Part shown: positions 1-13,942 of the stretch, one piece after another
How positions within the stretch are numbered: position 1 is the first letter of the stretch
Layout: each line of letters starts with the position of its first letter
Assembly: GCF_000335475.2 (NCBI RefSeq)
Contig: NZ_ANAH02000001.1
Span: 806,001 to 870,000, forward strand
Reading direction: 5' to 3'
Length of the DNA: 64,000 nt
Source of the DNA: Cystobacter fuscus DSM 2262
GTDB lineage: Bacteria; Myxococcota; Myxococcia; Myxococcales; Myxococcaceae
The notes under the pieces: generated by a model
The model's database searches: none
Seen by the model: the letters and a program-made list of their open reading frames with translations, nothing else
Told to the model about the DNA's origin: nothing
Program-made: the position numbers and the translations under genes

Positions 1-175
1 TGGGCACGGCGAGCGCGTGGCCCCCGGCCTGTTCACACCGCTGCTTCACCCGGGCGAGCGCCACCTCGTCCCGCGCCGCCAGCACCACCCGTGCTCCTTT
101 TTCCGCCAGAAGTACTGCCAGCTCCTCGCCAATGCCCGAGGAGGCCCCCGTGACGACCACTGTTTTGTCCTTCAT
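1..175 (-). CDS. Short-chain dehydrogenase/reductase, N-terminal part only
   Basis: This is the first 58 codons of a gene that runs off the left edge. The reverse strand reads MKDKTVVVTGASSGIGEELA and continues with a typical Rossmann beta-alpha-beta unit. The TGxxxGxG motif (TGASSGIG, residues 9-16) is the dinucleotide-binding signature of classical short-chain dehydrogenases. ARD around residues 34-36, after the second beta strand, suggests NADP(H) preference, because a basic residue is common there; this is weak evidence. The catalytic Ser-Tyr-Lys lies outside the window, so the substrate cannot be inferred. It is divergent from the HNH gene at 251. No strong ribosome binding site is visible ahead of the ATG. 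Confidence 0.85.
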   Translation of the reverse strand, partial: MKDKTVVVTGASSGIGEELAVLLAEKGARVVLAARDEVALARVKQRCEQAGGHALAVP

Positions 176-250
176 GGACCGCCACTCTAACCGACCGGCC
201 ACCGGGCGCCTCGAGCCCGCTGGCACGTAGCGCTACATCTCTCTATAGAG

Positions 251-613
251 ATGAAGGTGAGCTTCGCCAGGCGCCGCCGCATCCTCGACATCGTGGCCAC
301 CGACGCCACCTTCGAGCGGACCGAGCACCGGGGCCAGGAGGTGTGGCTGGGCAAGTGCCTGCACTGCAATGCCTACCTCGTCATCGGCCTGGACGGCGAG
401 CCCATCAGCCGCGCCACCATCGAGCACATCGTCCCCCAGGTCCATGGGGGGACGGATGACCTGGGCAACCTGGGCCTGGCGTGTGCGCGCTGCAATCAGG
501 GAAAAGGCACCCGCCACGATCGTCACTTCCGCCGGGACGCCCGGGTGCGTGACATCGTGGATCGGCTGCTGGCGCGCCGCCGGGAGCGCTGGCGCGACCC
601 GGACGAGGCCTGA
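251..613 (+). CDS. Small HNH endonuclease family protein
   Basis: A 120-residue protein with the layout of stand-alone HNH nucleases. A CLHC pair (C36, C39) and a second C-x2-CN pair (C78, C81-N82) would hold a structural zinc. Between them lies the beta-beta-alpha active site: E58-H59-I-V-P, HGG at 65-67, N73 and a following K85. H59 is the expected general base. There are no neighbouring methylase, phage or restriction genes, so this is probably one of the many orphan HNH proteins of unknown target. A clear Shine-Dalgarno is absent and a 12-bp palindrome (240-251) runs into the ATG, so the start is the least certain part. Confidence 0.8.
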   Translation: MKVSFARRRRILDIVATDATFERTEHRGQEVWLGKCLHCNAYLVIGLDGEPISRATIEHIVPQVHGGTDDLGNLGLACARCNQGKGTRHDRHFRRDARVRDIVDRLLARRRERWRDPDEA

Positions 614-1011
614 CCCTCGCACGGTTTCAACCTCCCTACCAACTTCCAGAAGAGATCATCATCGCCCGCGCTTTCTGATCGCGCCACGGCGCCGGAGTCG
701 TGCTATCCCGCGCGCCAGCCCTATTCCCGGTGCGGAACGAGAAAGGTTGACAGTCTGATAATGATGCCCGATGGTCACGCGCCGCGTTGGACTGGGACGA
801 GGAGGAGCGACCCTGTCCACGGCATCTCTTCATTCGGTCGGGGTCGGGTTTCTTCGCGAGTCTCCTGTCTGGGCAGGAGCCGCCGTAGCCATAGCAACGC
901 CGTGAATGCGCATCTTGTCCCAATCTCCCCATACCCGTCTCCGGTCCGGTCGCACTGTGCTCCCGGTTGCGACCTCCGGAGCCATCCACTGATCAGCCCC
1001 TCGGTCCTGGT
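614..1011. other. Intergenic region upstream of the act-cox operon
   Basis: No convincing gene is present. The open frames here have poor composition and no recognisable motif. The region should contain the promoter of the respiratory operon that starts at 1012. A TTGACA occurs at 747-752, but no credible -10 lies 16-18 bp downstream. A small dyad CTCCTG/CAGGAG (862-867 and 874-879) is the only other structure seen. Confidence 0.5.
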
Positions 1012-1674
1012 ATGAGCGGTCCTCTCTTCCCACGTTGGACGAACACGGTGTCGCGCGCTTCGGTCGCGGCGCTCCTCGCATTCCCCGCGCTCGCGCTCGG
1101 CGGACTGATGGCGTACGTACGGTCTCCGTTCGTCACCAATCAGAACCGTCCGATCGAGCAGCCGATTGAGTTCGACCACCGGCACCACGCCGGTGACGAG
1201 CAGATCGACTGCCGCTACTGCCACTTCTCCGTGGAGAAGTCGCCGTCGGCCGGAATCCCCTCCACCACGGTCTGCATGTCCTGCCACGCGCAGGTGTGGA
1301 ACCAGAGTCCGTACCTGGCGCTCGTGCGTCAGGCGTACTTCACGGACCAGCCGATCCCCTGGATCCGCGTCCACAACCTGCCGGACTTCGTCTACTTCAA
1401 CCACGCCATCCACGTCGCCAAGGGCGTGGGCTGCGTGACCTGCCACGGGCGGGTGGACGAGATGGGCGCCATCGAGCAGGTAGCTCCGCTCACCATGGAG
1501 TGGTGCCTCGACTGCCACCGTGACCCCGGGCCCAAGCTGCGTCCGCAGGAGTTCATCACCAGCATGACCTGGAAGCCGCCCGCGGATCACGCCGAGGCGG
1601 AGAAGCTCGCGGAAACGCTGATGACAGAGAACGACGTTCACGGTCGCACGAGCTGCTCGACATGCCATCGCTGA
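1012..1674 (+). CDS. actA: Alternative Complex III subunit ActA, pentaheme cytochrome c
   Basis: ActA is the membrane-anchored multiheme cytochrome c of Alternative Complex III, the quinol-oxidising complex that replaces cytochrome bc1 in many bacteria. The 220-residue product has one N-terminal membrane anchor (about residues 14-36) followed by exactly five CXXCH motifs: CRYCH (67-71), CMSCH, CVTCH, CLDCH and CSTCH at the extreme C-terminus. Five hemes match the ActA family. The in-frame ATG at 1012 was preferred to an upstream TTG at 967 because it puts the anchor directly at the N-terminus; its ribosome binding site is weak. It is the first gene of a 13-gene operon, and actB follows after 23 bp. 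Confidence 0.95.
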   Translation: MSGPLFPRWTNTVSRASVAALLAFPALALGGLMAYVRSPFVTNQNRPIEQPIEFDHRHHAGDEQIDCRYCHFSVEKSPSAGIPSTTVCMSCHAQVWNQSPYLALVRQAYFTDQPIPWIRVHNLPDFVYFNHAIHVAKGVGCVTCHGRVDEMGAIEQVAPLTMEWCLDCHRDPGPKLRPQEFITSMTWKPPADHAEAEKLAETLMTENDVHGRTSCSTCHR

Positions 1675-1697
1675 AGCCCAAGCTCGACGGAGATTCT

Positions 1698-4868
<3,171 letters not shown>

Positions 4869-4871
4869 GTC

Positions 4872-6317
4872 ATGGCCGAGACCGCAATCCATCACCCACC
4901 TGGCGTCGATCCGCTCGAGCCGCGGATGCTCGTTCCGCCGCACCACGATGACGCCTCGCTCAACGAGACCCTGCTCGACCACGTCTGGGCCAAGCCGGGA
5001 AAGGGCTGGTTCCTGCTGTTCGGAATCGCCCTGGTCGGCCTGGGCATGTTCCTGGTCGCCGTGACGGTGACGCTCGCGCGCGGCATCGGCGTGTGGGGCA
5101 ACAACCAGCCCAACGGCTGGGCGTTCGACATCGTCAACTTCGTGTGGTGGGTGGGTATCGGCCACGCCGGTACCCTCATCTCCGCCATCCTCCTGCTCTT
5201 CCAGCAGAAGTGGCGCACGAGCATCAACCGCTTCGCCGAGGCGATGACCATCTTCGCGGTCATCTGCGCGGGCATGTTCCCGATCCTGCACACGGGCCGT
5301 CCCTGGTTCGCCTTCTGGCTCTTGCCCTACCCCAGCACGCTGGGCGCCTGGCCCCAGTTCCGCTCCCCGCTGGACTGGGACGTGTTCGCCATCTCCACGT
5401 ACTTCACCGTGTCGTTGCTGTTCTGGTACATCGGCCTGATTCCGGACCTGGCGGCGCTGCGTGACTCGTCCAAGAGCAAGCTGCAGCGCATCATCTACGG
5501 CCTGTTCTCCCTCGGCTGGCGCGGCTCCGGTCGTCACTGGCACAACTACAAGATCGGCTACCTGCTGCTGGCGGGTCTCTCCACCCCGCTCGTGCTCAGC
5601 GTGCACACGATCGTGTCCTTCGACTTCGCCACGGGCCTCATCCCCGGCTGGCACGCCACCATCTTCCCGCCCTACTTCGTCGCCGGCGCCGTGTTCAGCG
5701 GCTTCGCGATGGTGATCACCCTCATCGTTCCGGCGCGCAAGTACCTCAAGCTCCGGGACGTGATCACCGATCGCCACCTGGAGAACATGAACAAGGTCAT
5801 CCTCGCGACGGGCCTCATCGTGTCCTACGGGTACATGATGGAGCACTTCATCGCTTGGTACTCCGGCAACGAGTACGAGATCTGGACCTTCTACGTGAAC
5901 CGCGCGCGGGGTCCCTACGCGGGCGTGTACTGGCTGATGATCGCCTGCAACGTCATCACGCCGAACATCTTCTGGTTCAAGAAGTGCCGCACGAGCATCC
6001 CCATCATGTGGGTGGCCTCCATCGTCGTGAACATCGGCATGTGGTGCGAGCGCTTCATCATCATCGTGACGTCGCTGACGCAGGACTTCCTGCCCTCGTC
6101 GTGGGACCTGTACAGCCCGACGTGGGTGGACTGGTGCCTCTACATCGGCACGCTGGGCCTGTTCGGCACGCTCTTCCTGCTGTTCCTCAAGTTCGTCCCC
6201 GCGGTGGCCATCAGCGAGGTGAAGGAGCTCCAGCTGGAGCTCAAGCACGCCGCCCACCACGCCGCGCATGGCGCCGACACGGGCGCCGCCGGGACCCTCA
6301 CCCACGGAGCGCACTGA
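4872..6317 (+). CDS. actC: Alternative Complex III subunit ActC, NrfD-like quinol-site membrane protein
   Basis: A 481-residue polytopic membrane protein of the NrfD/PsrC family. In Alternative Complex III, ActC sits beside the Fe-S domain of ActB and is thought to form the quinol-oxidation site. About ten hydrophobic helices are visible, for example around [20 protein letters not shown] near residue 40, and the GHAGTLISA and WYSGNEYE loop motifs typical of the long NrfD family are present. The C-terminus is a soluble His/Ala-rich tail. It starts three bases after actB stops. Length and order match other myxobacterial and Bacteroidota act operons. Confidence 0.95.
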   Translation: MAETAIHHPPGVDPLEPRMLVPPHHDDASLNETLLDHVWAKPGKGWFLLFGIALVGLGMFLVAVTVTLARGIGVWGNNQPNGWAFDIVNFVWWVGIGHAGTLISAILLLFQQKWRTSINRFAEAMTIFAVICAGMFPILHTGRPWFAFWLLPYPSTLGAWPQFRSPLDWDVFAISTYFTVSLLFWYIGLIPDLAALRDSSKSKLQRIIYGLFSLGWRGSGRHWHNYKIGYLLLAGLSTPLVLSVHTIVSFDFATGLIPGWHATIFPPYFVAGAVFSGFAMVITLIVPARKYLKLRDVITDRHLENMNKVILATGLIVSYGYMMEHFIAWYSGNEYEIWTFYVNRARGPYAGVYWLMIACNVITPNIFWFKKCRTSIPIMWVASIVVNIGMWCERFIIIVTSLTQDFLPSSWDLYSPTWVDWCLYIGTLGLFGTLFLLFLKFVPAVAISEVKELQLELKHAAHHAAHGADTGAAGTLTHGAH

Positions 6318-6320
6318 ACC

Positions 6321-6872
6321 ATGTCCGCCGAAACCAAGGTCCTGGAAACCCTGGTCCTCGCCGAGTTCGCCACTCCCGAGGCCCTGGTGGATGCCACCCG
6401 GCAGATGCGGGAGAAGGGCTATGAGGGGATGGACACCTACTCGCCCTACCCGCTGCATGGCGGCTCCGAGGCGCTGGGTCTGCCCCCCTCGCGCGTGCCC
6501 TTCATCGCCCTGTGCGCGGGCCTCACCGGCACCGCCACCGCCATCTCGTTCATGGCGTACATGAACGGCTTCGACTACCCGCTCAACGTGGGTGGTCGCC
6601 CCATCTTCAGCCTGCCCGCCTACGTGCCCATCACCTTCGAGTTGACGGTGCTCCTGGCGGCCTTCGGCATCTTCTTCGGAGTCCTGGGGCTCGCCCGCCT
6701 GCCGCAGCCGTACCACCCGGCCTACGAGCATGAGGCGTTCCGCAGCGCCACCACGCACGGCTACTGGCTGAGCGTGCCGCAGTTCGCGACGCTCCAGGCG
6801 GATGCGATCATGGATCAGCTCAAGTCCCTGGGCGCGACCCAGGTGACCGTGGTGACGGGAGAGAAGGAATGA
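6321..6872 (+). CDS. actD: Alternative Complex III subunit ActD (DUF3341)
   Basis: A 183-residue membrane protein matching ActD in size, position and layout. A soluble N-terminal region carries the characteristic YEGMDTYSPYPLHG segment near residues 33-47. Two transmembrane helices follow, around VPFIALCAGLTGTATAISF and VPITFELTVLLAAFGIFFGV, then a short soluble tail. Known ActD subunits have no cofactor and pack against the membrane subunits. It lies three bases after actC, and its stop overlaps the actE start as ATGA, which indicates translational coupling. Confidence 0.93.
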   Translation: MSAETKVLETLVLAEFATPEALVDATRQMREKGYEGMDTYSPYPLHGGSEALGLPPSRVPFIALCAGLTGTATAISFMAYMNGFDYPLNVGGRPIFSLPAYVPITFELTVLLAAFGIFFGVLGLARLPQPYHPAYEHEAFRSATTHGYWLSVPQFATLQADAIMDQLKSLGATQVTVVTGEKE

Positions 6873-7432
6873 GGCGGCTCATCCCCCTGGCCGGGCTCGC
6901 CCTGGCCGCCTGCAACGTGCCCTCGGAGTTCCTCCAGCGCATGGAGGCCCAGGCCAAGTACGAGTACTACGAGACGAACGAGTTCTGGGCGGATGGCAAG
7001 GCCATGCGCACGCCCCCCGAGGGCACCGTTCCGCGCGAGCGCCTGGTGGGTGCTCCCGGTCTGACGACCGGCCGGGTCAATGGCGAGTTCGTCAGCGCCA
7101 ACCCGCTCAAGCTCGACCGGGCCGTGCTGGAAGAGGGCCACAAGAAGTACAACATCGTCTGCGCCCAGTGCCACGGTCGGCTCGGCGACGGCAACAGCGT
7201 GGTCGCCGAGAACATGGCGCTGCGTCTGCCCCCGTCTCTTCAGGACATCGCCAACAAGCCGGACGGCCACTTCTACGCCGCCATCACCGAGGGCTACGGC
7301 GTGATGCCGTCCTTCTCGGGCGAACTCAACATCCAGGAGCGCTGGGCCGTGGTGGCCTACGTTCGCGCGCTGCAGACGGCTCGCGCCCCCAAGGCCGGCG
7401 GCCAGCAGCCCCTTCCGCAGGAGAACCGATGA
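6869..7432 (+). CDS. actE: Alternative Complex III subunit ActE, monoheme cytochrome c lipoprotein
   Basis: A 187-residue c-type cytochrome. The N-terminus is a short signal peptide ending in the lipobox LAAC (C14), so the mature protein should be membrane-tethered by a lipid. One heme site CAQCH lies at residues 98-102, and a Met in the GVMPSFSGEL segment is the likely sixth ligand. ActE is thought to pass electrons from ActA to the soluble or oxidase-linked cytochrome c. The gene overlaps both neighbours by four bases (ATGA), so synthesis is tightly coupled to actD and actF. Confidence 0.93.
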   Translation: MRRLIPLAGLALAACNVPSEFLQRMEAQAKYEYYETNEFWADGKAMRTPPEGTVPRERLVGAPGLTTGRVNGEFVSANPLKLDRAVLEEGHKKYNIVCAQCHGRLGDGNSVVAENMALRLPPSLQDIANKPDGHFYAAITEGYGVMPSFSGELNIQERWAVVAYVRALQTARAPKAGGQQPLPQENR

Positions 7433-8640
7433 TTGCCGTGGATCGTTTCACGGGCGGCTCGAAGGCGATGACGGTGGCCGGAGCGCTGGGCGTGCTCGGC
7501 CTCGTGCTGACCATCGTCGGCTTCGTGCTCGACCCCCAGAAGGCCCTGTTCAGCTACCTGTTCGGCTTCAGCTACTGGCTGGGCATCGCGGTGGCCTCCA
7601 TCATCATGGTGGCCATCTTCCACACCGCCAAGGTCAAGTGGATCACCGTGCTGCGCCGCACCATGGAGACCATGGGCTCGAGCGTGATCTTCTTCGCCGT
7701 GCTCGTGCTGCCCATCCTCGCGGGGGCCAAGTACCTCTTCCCCTGGGTGGACGCGCCCAACTGGGTGTTCCCCGGCACCGACGGGGTGAAGTTCACCGAG
7801 GTGGAGCTGCACCACCTGCACCACAAGCACCCCTACCTCAACCTCACCTTCTTCTACATCCGCCAGGCCATCTACTTCTTCACGTGGATCTTCGTGTCCT
7901 CGCGGCTGCGCGGCTGGAGCCTGCAGCAGGACACGTCGGGTGAGCTCGAGTTGACGGCCAAGCAGCGCCGGTTCGCCCCGGGCTCGCTCCCCTTCCTTGC
8001 GCTGACGATTACTTTTGCTGCTTTCGACTGGCTGATGACGCTCACGCCGCTCTGGCAGTCCACCATCTTCGGCGTCTATTACTTCTGCGGCAGCTTCCTG
8101 AGCGCGTTCTGCGTGGTGACGATCGCCACGGTGAACGCGCAGGGCAAGGACGGATACGGGTCGCTGGTGACGACGGCGCACTACCACAACCTGGGCAAGC
8201 TCATGTTCGCCTTCACGGCGTTCTGGGCCTACATCGCCTTCTCCCAGTTCTTCCTCATCTGGGCCGCCAACCTGCCGGAAGAGGCGGGCTGGTACCGGCT
8301 GCGCATCACGGGGCCGTGGCTGCCCGTGTCGCTCTCGCTGCTCATCGGCCAGTTCCTGCTGCCCTTCTTCACGCTGCTATCGCGCAAGCTGAAGCTCCAG
8401 CCCCGCCGACTGGCCGTGATCGCCGTCTACATCCTGGTCATGCACGCGGTGGACATGTACTGGCTCATCTGGCCGGCCGTCTCGCCCCAGGGCCCCTCGT
8501 TCCACTGGACGCTCCTCACCGCCTTCGTCGGCGTGGGGGGGATCGCGGTGGCGGGAGCTCTGTGGCAGACCCGCGGCCGGTATACGGTGCCGGTGAAGGA
8601 CCCCTACATCTCCGAGTCGCTGAGGTACGTGCAGCCATGA
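7429..8640 (+). CDS. actF: Alternative Complex III subunit ActF, NrfD-like membrane protein
   Basis: A 403-residue polytopic protein related to ActC, with about ten membrane helices (for example LGVLGLVLTIVGFVLDP near residue 26 and YLFGFSYWLGIAVASIIMV near residue 45). Loop signatures of ActF include the LHHLHHKHPYLN segment and FDWLMTLTPLWQSTIFGVYY. In structures of this complex ActF is proposed to carry proton-conducting half channels; that role is family knowledge. The ATG at 7429 overlaps the actE stop as ATGA and gives the expected length, although the reading frame stays open further upstream. Confidence 0.93.
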   Translation: MIAVDRFTGGSKAMTVAGALGVLGLVLTIVGFVLDPQKALFSYLFGFSYWLGIAVASIIMVAIFHTAKVKWITVLRRTMETMGSSVIFFAVLVLPILAGAKYLFPWVDAPNWVFPGTDGVKFTEVELHHLHHKHPYLNLTFFYIRQAIYFFTWIFVSSRLRGWSLQQDTSGELELTAKQRRFAPGSLPFLALTITFAAFDWLMTLTPLWQSTIFGVYYFCGSFLSAFCVVTIATVNAQGKDGYGSLVTTAHYHNLGKLMFAFTAFWAYIAFSQFFLIWAANLPEEAGWYRLRITGPWLPVSLSLLIGQFLLPFFTLLSRKLKLQPRRLAVIAVYILVMHAVDMYWLIWPAVSPQGPSFHWTLLTAFVGVGGIAVAGALWQTRGRYTVPVKDPYISESLRYVQP

Positions 8641-9122
8641 GCAACAAGAGCAAGGTGGAGGTCGAGTCGCGCGTCGTCCACGGTGCGCATGGCGTGTCGT
8701 CCGAGGAAGACCACATCGACACCGGCAAGGTGATTCAGGTGGGAGTGGGCTCCATCATCATCTTCATCGTGGGCGGAATCTGGGCCTGGCGCCTGCAGGT
8801 GGCGACCACGCACGAGTTCGTCCCCGAGGGAGCCGCGCCCATCCCGGCTCTGATCACCCCGGACAAGGATCACCGCACGGCGTACGAGATCGGCATCGTC
8901 AACCAGCGCCTGTTCCAGCAGGACACGCACGCCGAGGAGAAGATCCGCTCCCAGCAGGAGGCGCTGGACAAGGGCTACGCGGAAGATCGTAACGTGGTAT
9001 CCCGCACCCCGTTGAATCAGGCGATGGACCAGGTCATCGCCCAGCAGGCGGCCGCGCGCCAGCAGCCCGCGGCGCCCGCGCCCACCCCCGAGCCGCAGCC
9101 CACGCCGGCTCCCCAGCCGTAG
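8637..9122 (+). CDS. Single-helix membrane protein at the ActG position
   Basis: A 161-residue protein with one membrane helix (about residues 36-53, GSIIIFIVGGIWAWRL). A short charged His-containing N-terminus precedes it, and the soluble tail ends in a Pro/Ala/Gln-rich stretch. The gene overlaps actF by four bases and precedes the sco gene by 27 bp, so it is clearly part of the operon. Some Alternative Complex III assemblies have a small extra subunit, ActG, with one helix. Position and topology fit that, but sequence similarity cannot be judged here, so no symbol is given. An assembly role for the complex or the oxidase is the alternative. Confidence 0.75.
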   Translation: MSNKSKVEVESRVVHGAHGVSSEEDHIDTGKVIQVGVGSIIIFIVGGIWAWRLQVATTHEFVPEGAAPIPALITPDKDHRTAYEIGIVNQRLFQQDTHAEEKIRSQQEALDKGYAEDRNVVSRTPLNQAMDQVIAQQAAARQQPAAPAPTPEPQPTPAPQP

Positions 9123-9149
9123 TGTCTCGGCAGTAGAGGAAGAAGCACG

Positions 9150-10019
9150 ATGTACACCCCCTCTTCGTCCATGCCCCTGCGCGCCGCCACGGCGGCGCTC
9201 GTCCTGGCGCTCGGCGTCGCGGCCCCCGCGTCCGCGCTGCCGGGCGGCGGTCGCACGCCCCAGAGCATCATTGATGCGCAGTCCGACGCTCCGCCGCAAC
9301 TCAAAGGCGTGGACGTGCAGGAGCACCTGGGCGAGCTGGCGGCGCTGGAAACGGCGTTCACCGACTCGTCGGGCAGGCCGGTGCAACTGCGCGACGTGTT
9401 GCCGCGCACGCGCCCGGTGCTGCTCACGCTCGTGTATTACAACTGCCCGCTGCTCTGTAACCTCGTCATCAACGAGCAGATCCGCACCATGCGCGAGCTG
9501 GGCCTGGTGCTGGGCAAGGACTACGAGGCGGTGACGGTGAGCATCGATCCGCAGGACACGCCCGCGCAGAGCCTCGAGCGGCGCCGGCGCCACCTGCAGT
9601 CCATGGGCCTGCCGGAGACGGCCCCCTGGCACTTCCTCACGGGCACCCAGGAGAACATCCAGCAGCTCGCGGACGCGGTGGGATATAAGTACACCTATGA
9701 CGCGTCGACGCGGCAGTATGTGCACCCGGCCGTGGTGATGGTGCTCACCCCCGAGGGAGCCATCTCGCGCTACCTCTACGGCACGTCCTTCCAGCCCAAG
9801 GACATGAAGCTCGCCCTGCTCGAGGCCGCGGGGGGCCGGGTCGGCACCAGTTTTGATCGCATCGTCCTGACCTGCTTCAAGTATGACACCGCCACCCGGC
9901 GGTACGGCTTCTACATCTTTGGATTCCTCCGGATAGGCGCGCTCATGGTGTTCGGCGCGCTCGCGAGCATGCTCGCCTACTACTGGAGGCGTGAGCTGAA
10001 GAAAGGCACAGCAGCATGA
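9150..10019 (+). CDS. Sco1/SenC-type copper chaperone for cytochrome oxidase
   Basis: A 289-residue protein with a cleavable signal peptide (about 1-30), a thioredoxin-fold domain and a C-terminal membrane helix (about residues 256-277). The copper-binding set of the Sco family is complete: CPLLC at 99-103 and a His at 192 in YVHPAVV. Sco proteins deliver copper to, or reduce, the CuA site of oxidase subunit II. That agrees with the position directly before coxB, which it overlaps as ATGA. A GAGGAAGAAG ribosome binding site precedes the ATG. A C-terminal rather than N-terminal anchor is typical of the longer Sco forms in this phylum. Confidence 0.92.
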   Translation: MYTPSSSMPLRAATAALVLALGVAAPASALPGGGRTPQSIIDAQSDAPPQLKGVDVQEHLGELAALETAFTDSSGRPVQLRDVLPRTRPVLLTLVYYNCPLLCNLVINEQIRTMRELGLVLGKDYEAVTVSIDPQDTPAQSLERRRRHLQSMGLPETAPWHFLTGTQENIQQLADAVGYKYTYDASTRQYVHPAVVMVLTPEGAISRYLYGTSFQPKDMKLALLEAAGGRVGTSFDRIVLTCFKYDTATRRYGFYIFGFLRIGALMVFGALASMLAYYWRRELKKGTAA

Positions 10020-11048
10020 ACGAGTTGCTGAACAACATCCTGTTCCTGCCGGAGCAGGCCTCGACCTTCGCGGAGCGTGTGGACAGTCTCCACATCTTCG
10101 TCGTCACCGTGACGATGCTCAGTTCGTTCGCGGTGGGCACGGCGGCGCTCTACTTCTTCTTCCGCTACCGGCGCCGCACGCCGGAGCAGCTGACGGAGTA
10201 CGTCATCCCGTCGGTGAAGACGGAGTTCCTCTTCGTCTCGCTGCCGCTCATCTTCTTCCTCACCTGGTTCGTCATCGGCTTCCGGGACTTCGTCTTCGTC
10301 ACCACGCCGCCCAAGGACGCGATGGACGTCTACGTCATGGGCAAGCAGTGGATGTGGAAGTTCGCCTACCCGGAGGGCCCCAACGGGGTGAACGTGCTGC
10401 ACGTGCCGGCCAACCGTCCGGTGCGTCTGCTCATCACCTCGCGTGACGTCCTCCACTCCTTCTTCGTGCCGGCCTTCCGCATCAAGATGGACGCGGTGCC
10501 GGGGCGCTACACGCAGACCTGGTTCGAGGCCACCAAGCCCGGCACGTACCAGATCCTCTGCACGGAGTACTGCGGCCTGTCGCACTCGAAGATGCTCGGC
10601 GAGGTCGTGGTTCTCTCGCCCGAGGAGTGGGACGCGTGGCTGAAGGAGCAGCGCCGCGGCGACCTGGCCAACCGCCAGGACGCGCTGGCGGACCTGAGCC
10701 TGGCGCCGCAGCCGGCGCGCATGGCCGAGCAGGGCCAGAAGGTGGCCGCCGAGGTGGGGTGCTTCAAGTGCCACACCGTCAATGGCGAGCCGCACATCGG
10801 ACCGACGTTCCTGGGGCTGTACGGCCGTCAGTCGACGCTGCAGGACGGCGGCGCCATCCGCGCGGACGAGGCGTACATCACCCAGTCCATGATGGACCCG
10901 GGAGCCCACCTGGTGACGGGCTACGCCAACGCCATGCCCACCTTCCAGGGCAAGCTGACGGGGCCGCAGACCGCGGCGATCGTCGAATACATCAAGACTT
11001 TGCGCACTCCGGACATCCGCACCACCGGCGCTTCTCAAGGACCTGTCT

Positions 11049-11068
<20 letters not shown>
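10016..11068 (+). CDS. coxB: Cytochrome c oxidase subunit II with fused cytochrome c (caa3-type)
   Basis: A 350-residue CoxB with two N-terminal membrane helices (about 25-47 and 71-92), a cupredoxin domain and a C-terminal cytochrome c domain. The CuA site is intact: the first His in VLHSFFVP, then CTEYCGLSHSKM supplying two Cys, Glu, His and Met. The heme motif CFKCH lies at 249-253, with AMPTF as the likely Met ligand region. The fused heme domain makes this a caa3 oxidase that can take electrons directly from the cytochromes of the act complex. It overlaps sco by four bases and coxA by twenty. Confidence 0.96.
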
Positions 11069-12717
<1,649 letters not shown>

Positions 12718-12728
<11 letters not shown>

Positions 12729-13398
12729 TTCCACCGCCCCGGCGCACTCCGCGCCCGGGGTGCCCCCCGTGCCGACCGTCGCCGCCCACTTCGCCTCGCT
12801 CGACGTGCAGCAGCACGCGGCGCGGCTGGGCATGTGGCTGTTCCTCGCCACGGAAATCCTGCTCTTCGCCGGTCTGTTCGTGTGCTACGCGAACTACCGC
12901 TTCATGTTCCCCGACGGGTTCGCGGCGGCCAGCCGTCACCTGAACCTCACGCTGGGCACCGTCAACACCCTGGTGCTCATCACCTCGTCGTTCACCGCCG
13001 CCATGGCGGTGCACTACGCCAAGGAGGCGAAGAACAAGCAGGTGGTGGTGATGTTCATCCTCACCATCCTCATGGCGCTCGGCTTCCTCGTCATCAAGTA
13101 CTTCGAGTACTCGCACAAGATCCACGTGGGGCAGCTGCCCGGGCCGTACTTCACGGATACGGAGCCGTCGCTGCAGGTGCCCGGCGTGCCGATGTACTTC
13201 ACCATCTACTTCCTCTCGACGGGCCTGCACGGCTTCCACGTCATCATCGGAATGATCGTGCTGGCGTGGGTGGGCTTCAAGGCGAACCGCAACGAGTTCA
13301 GCGCCCGGAACTACACCGCCGTCGAGCTGGGCAGCATGTACTGGCACCTCGTCGACCTGGTGTGGATCTTCCTCTTCCCCATGCTGTACCTCATCTAA
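12718..13398 (+). CDS. coxC: Cytochrome c oxidase subunit III
   Basis: A 226-residue integral membrane protein with about five helices after a Pro/Ala-rich cytoplasmic N-terminus. Subunit III signatures include MWLFLATEILLFAGLF, STGLHGFHVIIGM and YWHLVDLVWIFLFP near the C-terminus. Subunit III stabilises the catalytic core and is not itself redox-active. The ATG at 12718 lies inside the last codons of coxA (11-bp overlap) behind GAGGTG. An upstream in-frame start at 12649 would add an implausible Arg-rich extension. Confidence 0.94.
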
Positions 13399-13413
13399 GG
13401 GAGGCTTCCGCTC

Positions 13414-13851
13414 ATGTCCTCGATAGCCAATGAGTCATCCAAGGAAGCGCAGAACATGCATGAGGAGCACCACGGTGGCGCGGCCAAGTACGCCATCATC
13501 TGGCTGGCGCTCATGGTGCTCACCGTCGTCACCGTCGTCACCGGCAAGATCCACCTGCCCAACTGGGGTCTGGCGCTCGCGCTCATCATCGCCTCGGTGA
13601 AGGGCGCGCTCGTGGCGCTGTACTTCATGCACCTGGCGGATCACCAGGGCGCCAACCGGGTCGTGTTCGTCACGTCCATGGTGTTCGTGGTGCTGCTGCT
13701 GCTCTTCACCCTCTTCGACATCGGCACGCGCTTCCGGCCCACGCTGGCCGCCAGCGGCACGCCGGTGGCCTGGCCGGTGCAAACGGGCCAGTCCATGCCC
13801 TACAACACCACGGGCACGAACGAGGCCCCCGAGCGGCGCTCGCACGAGTAG
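13414..13851 (+). CDS. coxD: Cytochrome c oxidase subunit IV, prokaryotic type
   Basis: A 145-residue protein with three membrane helices: AIIWLALMVLTVVTVVTG, WGLALALIIASVKGALVALYF and VVFVTSMVFVVLLLLFTLFDI. The LYFMHL motif after the second helix is typical of prokaryotic subunit IV. A strong AAGGGAGG ribosome binding site precedes the ATG. It is the last gene of the act-cox operon, and an intrinsic terminator begins 24 bp after its stop. Confidence 0.92.
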   Translation: MSSIANESSKEAQNMHEEHHGGAAKYAIIWLALMVLTVVTVVTGKIHLPNWGLALALIIASVKGALVALYFMHLADHQGANRVVFVTSMVFVVLLLLFTLFDIGTRFRPTLAASGTPVAWPVQTGQSMPYNTTGTNEAPERRSHE

Positions 13852-13874
13852 TCGCCCGCCCACCGTCTTCCCCG

Positions 13875-13918
13875 AACGCGGCGCCGTGGACCCCGTCCCC
13901 GGTGCCGCGTTTTTCTTT
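13875..13918 (+). terminator. Intrinsic terminator of the act-cox operon
   Basis: Twelve-base arms AACGCGGCGCCG (13875-13886) and CGGTGCCGCGTT (13900-13911) pair with a single G-U wobble around a 13-base loop. The 3' arm runs into TTTTT-C-TTT. Stem, loop and U-tract together make a textbook Rho-independent terminator, placed just after coxD and 25-30 bp before the next gene. Confidence 0.88.
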
Positions 13919-13942
13919 GTCCGGGGTTATCCTCCCCCCTTC

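Noticed and set aside
747-752. TTGACA as the act operon promoter
   Set aside because: No -10-like hexamer lies 16-18 bp downstream; GATAAT is only four bases away.
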